Of a DNA stretch of 29,458 nt, positions 27,778 through 29,458 are shown piece by piece. The stretch spans positions 1 through 29,458 of IMG/VR virus record IMGVR_UViG_3300030118_006141, one strand, 5' to 3'. The stretch is from a virus. A program made the position numbers and the translations under genes. Positions within the stretch are counted from its first letter, which is position 1, and every line of letters starts with the position of its first letter. The notes beneath the pieces were generated by a model. The model was not told the origin of the DNA, searched no databases, and saw only the letters and a program-made list of their open reading frames with translations.

Positions 27778-27920
27778 TACCGACCCTGCCCTCTATATCT
27801 CTTGCGAGCCGAGTTACGAGAGGTCGCTGAATATTTCGAGTGTTTTCCAGTTCCCTGTCGAGATTTTTTTGGTCGAGCATCACGATTATAAGATGCTCCA
27901 CTTAACATTCCTTTTGCCAT
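27777..27920 (-). CDS. Very basic small protein, 47 aa, possible nucleic-acid binder
   Basis: A 47-residue frame starting MAKGMLSGASYNRDARPKKS and ending SARKRYRGQGR. It contains fourteen Lys/Arg and a single Asp, so it is extremely basic, with Gly and Ser between the charges, like unstructured RNA- or DNA-binding tails. It has the best ribosome-binding site in the window, AAGGAGG at 27929-27935, 8 nt before the ATG. It starts directly after the stop of the 53-aa gene and its stop (TAATG) overlaps the next start. A longer frame on the same strand (27710-27901) covers much of the stretch, but it lacks such an SD and runs into the neighbour, so I take it as a shadow. Function is unknown. Confidence 0.78.
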   Translation of the reverse strand: MAKGMLSGASYNRDARPKKSRQGTGKHSKYSATSRNSARKRYRGQGR

Positions 27921-28082
27921 TTAGTTTTCCTCCTTGATAGGTTCATAAGTAATTTGTTGACTAATATTTTCACCAGTGACATATTGTTCGACTGCGAAGT
28001 CTTCGAGACGATCCATTAATTCATTCTCTGATAAGTCCCAGAAAACAATTTTACCGTTTCGTAGAAGATTATATCGTGTCAT
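27921..28082 (-). CDS. Acidic small protein, 53 aa
   Basis: A 53-residue frame beginning MTRYNLLRNGKIVFWDLSEN, then ELMDRLEDFAVEQYVTGENI, and ending with PIKEEN. It looks like a small domain of one beta hairpin and one amphipathic helix: the 'YNLLRNGKIVFWDLSENEL' pattern suggests two strands with a turn, and the helix from about residue 17 carries alternating L/F and D/E. It shares one base with the stop of the glycosyltransferase gene (TAATG). The SD of the next gene lies inside its last codons. I recall similar 'YN..RNGK...' small proteins in marine T4-like phages, with no known function. It was too short for routine ORF size cut-offs. Confidence 0.75.
   Translation of the reverse strand: MTRYNLLRNGKIVFWDLSENELMDRLEDFAVEQYVTGENISQQITYEPIKEEN
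27929..27935 (-). promoter_or_regulatory. Perfect Shine-Dalgarno AAGGAGG for the 47-aa gene
   Basis: The minus strand reads AAGGAGG eight nucleotides before the ATG at 27920. Most other genes in the window have weak or no SD, so this supports the chosen frame and suggests high translation of the basic protein. Confidence 0.75.
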
Positions 28083-28984
28083 TAAATGATTCTTGTTTTT
28101 TCATGTCCAACTCGAATTCGAGGGTCACACCAGATTTCAAATCCTGCTTCTTTTGCATCAAGACAGAATGAGACATCCTCACCGCACATATCTTGAACCT
28201 CTCCTGATTCAAATACTTGCATCTTTGGAGCAAACCAAGGATATGGTAGACCTTCATTTTCAAAGACACCGTTCTTAATCAGTAACCATCCAAAACCTGT
28301 GTAATCTACAGTGAAAGGTTTCTTTCTCTTTGTGATGCTATCAATTGTTTCATGATTCATAACTCCACCATTACTTCTGAAGTCATCTTCTTCTAACCAG
28401 TGAGCTACGGATGTTGTCTTTCCATCTTCGGTGCAGTACCATCCAGCACAGATATGACGTTCTTTCGATTGATCGACAAGTAACTTATATCCTGCGAGTT
28501 TTTGTGCATCACTTCCATCCTTATTCTTAACTACCTCTCCTGTCTTCTCATCCTTCAGTGGTTCATATACTTCTTCCTTTGTTATTGCTTCTTCTGGAGT
28601 TGCCATCAATATTAACTGATAGAACTTCTCTGCGTTGAATACAATATCTGAGTCAATCCAGAGTTGATAATCATATTTGAGTTTACCATCCCAAGGTAAT
28701 TGATTTGGTCCTCGCAATACGTTTGCACCAAGACACTTACATCGGGCAAAATTTACCATCGATGAATAATCCTGTGATATCTGTATTGCTGCTCCTGCTT
28801 GAACTAAATCAAATGATAATGTTACAAATGATTTTAAAAATGTATATGAGACTCCTCGACCTGGTAAACAAAATACAATTGTTTTTCCTCTGACTAATTG
28901 TCTTGCTAAATTATAGTCAAATTCTGGTTCTTTCGGAGTCGTCTTCTTTGGGTTTTTTGCTTTGACTGTGAATCCTTTCGCCAT
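28082..28984 (-). CDS. GT-A fold glycosyltransferase (family-2-like), 300 aa
   Basis: A 300-residue protein with the order of elements of GT-A glycosyltransferases. After a basic N-terminus comes KTIVFCLPGRGVSY (34-47), then helix and strand segments, the metal-binding DxD motif in WIDSDIVF (DSD at 111-113), an acceptor-side HICAGWY (177-183), and the C-terminal GEDVSFCLDAKEAGFEIWCD (268-287) with VGHEK (292-296). This end matches the 'ED.dFc.r..e.G..i..d....vgH' of GT2-like enzymes. It probably transfers a nucleotide-sugar unit, perhaps to phage DNA, a virion protein or the host surface; the acceptor cannot be told. No membrane segment is visible. A near-consensus sigma-70 promoter lies upstream. 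SD is poor. The next gene starts within its stop codon (TAATG). Confidence 0.85.
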   Translation of the reverse strand: MAKGFTVKAKNPKKTTPKEPEFDYNLARQLVRGKTIVFCLPGRGVSYTFLKSFVTLSFDLVQAGAAIQISQDYSSMVNFARCKCLGANVLRGPNQLPWDGKLKYDYQLWIDSDIVFNAEKFYQLILMATPEEAITKEEVYEPLKDEKTGEVVKNKDGSDAQKLAGYKLLVDQSKERHICAGWYCTEDGKTTSVAHWLEEDDFRSNGGVMNHETIDSITKRKKPFTVDYTGFGWLLIKNGVFENEGLPYPWFAPKMQVFESGEVQDMCGEDVSFCLDAKEAGFEIWCDPRIRVGHEKTRII

Positions 28985-29006
28985 AATGTGTTGTAATTAC
29001 ATTCAT

Positions 29007-29035
29007 ATCATACTGTAATTTATACAACTTGTCAA
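29007..29035 (-). promoter_or_regulatory. Strong sigma-70 type promoter for the glycosyltransferase block
   Basis: On the minus strand, a perfect TTGACA (-35, 29030-29035) is separated by exactly 17 bp from TATGAT (-10, 29007-29012; one mismatch from consensus), upstream of the ATG at 28984. It reads into the glycosyltransferase and the small genes behind it. Within the spacer lies TATAAATT (29017-29024), one base short of a late box. Confidence 0.8.
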
Positions 29036-29055
29036 TCAGTTCGATTTGTCAATCA
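29029..29055 (-). repeat. Tandem 10-bp direct repeat TGATTGACAA, 17-bp period
   Basis: Two exact copies of TGATTGACAA lie at 29029-29038 and 29046-29055 on the minus strand, each carrying a TTGACA hexamer. The downstream copy supplies the promoter -35; the other overlaps the stop of the 60-aa gene. They could be paired regulator sites or a duplicated -35. Confidence 0.6.
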
Positions 29056-29231
29056 CTAATTTGCTGAATATGAATTCCATTATTATCTACATGCCATACT
29101 AATTCCGTATCCTCATACCAGTCAAATTCGTTGATGACCCACTCTGGCACCATAATCTGATAGTTATTCGTAATTGGATCAATTGTAATTGGTACTCTTG
29201 AATCTTCGTACTTCTTCATAGTGGGAATCAT
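29049..29231 (-). CDS. Small AbrB/MazE-like protein (tentative), 60 aa
   Basis: A 60-residue protein starting MIPTMKKYEDSRVPITIDPI. The body reads ITIDPITNNYQIMVPEWVIN and ends HVDNNGIHIQQI. The order 'strand, Asp-turn, I(M)VPEWV helix, acidic Asp/Glu loop, strand HVDNNGIHI' resembles a swapped-hairpin AbrB/MazE fold, but the family signatures are not clear-cut. The frame is open upstream to a GTG at 29303, but I prefer the ATG at 29231 because AAAGGTG (29237-29243) lies 5 nt before it. Two TATACT hexamers at 29246-29251 and 29253-29258 may serve as -10, without a good -35. A DNA-binding regulator is a low-confidence guess; it is the first gene of the block. Confidence 0.65.
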   Translation of the reverse strand: MIPTMKKYEDSRVPITIDPITNNYQIMVPEWVINEFDWYEDTELVWHVDNNGIHIQQISD

Positions 29232-29294
29232 TTTTTCACCTTTCCAGTATATAGTATATGCGTACTTTATGGTCTGCGACCCTATGTGGGCATT

Positions 29295-29331
29295 TTTACA
29301 CACGAAAAAATTTCTGTGCCCCCTGTGTAAA
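29295..29331. repeat. 8-bp inverted repeat in the leader
   Basis: TTTACACA at 29295-29302 and its exact complement TGTGTAAA at 29324-29331 are separated by 21 bases. This could form a hairpin in the RNA or be a dimeric operator site upstream of the 60-aa gene. Role unknown. Confidence 0.55.
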
Positions 29332-29404
29332 CAAAGTGCTTTTTATATTGAGAGGTCGCTTTGGGTCGTTTATAGCTTACTGGTACCTTGCGATTTTATA
29401 TAAG

Positions 29405-29421
29405 GGGGGCAACCCGCCCCC
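29405..29421. terminator. GC-rich hairpin, possible terminator (no clear T-run)
   Basis: GGGGGC (29405-29410) pairs with GCCCCC (29416-29421) across the 5-base loop AACCC. Read on the minus strand, the stem is followed by CTTATATAA, too weak a T-run for a convincing terminator. The stretch stands out as GC-rich in an AT-rich window. Confidence 0.45.
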
Positions 29422-29441
29422 GCACTGCTCCTCACGCACGA

Positions 29442-29458
29442 ACAGGGTTAGTCCCTGT
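29442..29458. other. Perfect 6-bp hairpin at the window edge
   Basis: ACAGGG (29442-29447) and CCCTGT (29453-29458) flank the loop TTAGT. The stem may continue beyond the window. No run of T follows on the minus strand. It might be the end of an RNA element or a regulatory hairpin in the intergenic leader. Confidence 0.45.

Larger units (their letters stand above)
29232..29458. other. Gene-free leader region
   Basis: No convincing ORF on either strand. The stretch holds the two GC-rich hairpins, the 8-bp inverted repeat and the TATACT hexamers described separately. Its mixed composition, GC-rich on the right and AT-rich to the left, suggests a regulatory or boundary region between phage gene modules. 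Confidence 0.5.

Noticed and set aside
27710-27901. 63-aa frame on the minus strand starting MEHLIIVMLDQ
   Set aside because: It covers the 47-aa basic gene and part of the next one in another frame, has no ribosome-binding site, and lacks the tidy stop/start junctions seen for the 47-aa frame.
29232-29303. N-terminal extension of the 60-aa protein from GTG at 29303
   Set aside because: The added residues (MCKNAHIGSQ...) look unlike a protein start, overlap the inverted repeat and have no SD; the ATG at 29231 has AAAGGTG 5 nt upstream.
29400-29458. tRNA gene in the GC-rich right edge
   Set aside because: Two short hairpins are present, but no cloverleaf with an anticodon arm and TTC-type T loop could be assembled on either strand within the window.

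Overview
The window is an AT-rich, tightly packed stretch of the structural region of a T4-like contractile-tailed phage (myovirus). Every supportable gene lies on the minus strand, so transcription runs from the high-coordinate end to position 1. The gp25 protein with its EPR motif, gp6 and gp8 homologues in order, the DUF4815-type giant protein, and small marker proteins (N-termini such as MADIKVRVGQQ and MASIIRIKR) are the combination I associate with marine T4-like phages of cyanobacteria or pelagibacteria. No host-derived metabolic gene is present, so the host cannot be fixed from this window.

Layout in order of transcription. (1) 29458-29232: gene-free leader with GC-rich hairpins and an inverted repeat. 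(2) 29231-26160: accessory block of eight small or medium genes: an AbrB-like small protein, a GT-A glycosyltransferase behind a near-consensus sigma-70 promoter, an acidic 53-aa protein, a very basic 47-aa protein, an ATE/GNAT-like acyltransferase, two unknown proteins of 218 and 151 aa, and a 38-aa microprotein. Most of these genes overlap or abut. (3) 26128-10135: a late promoter box followed by gp25, gp6 and a 4,530-residue giant protein where gp7 would be expected. (4) 10117-509: a second late box just after the giant gene, then gp8, a 2,517-residue DUF4815 protein, and 144-aa and 71-aa proteins, the last reaching 297. (5) 295-1: a third late box, a 76-aa structural-type protein and the first nine codons of a further gene that leaves the window.

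The main operon builds the baseplate wedge and its peripheral parts. gp25 and gp6 form the conserved sheath-initiating and wedge-joining core, gp8 decorates the wedge, and the two giant beta-rich proteins probably replace or enlarge T4 gp7 and gp10/fibre functions. A GxGY-type beta repeat recurs in the giant protein, gp8 and the DUF4815 protein, which points to a shared, expanding building block in this baseplate. The late boxes (TATAAATA) agree with late, gp55/gp33-type transcription, while the accessory block starts from a host-type sigma-70 promoter.

There is no CRISPR array, transposon, tRNA or photosynthesis gene that I can support.
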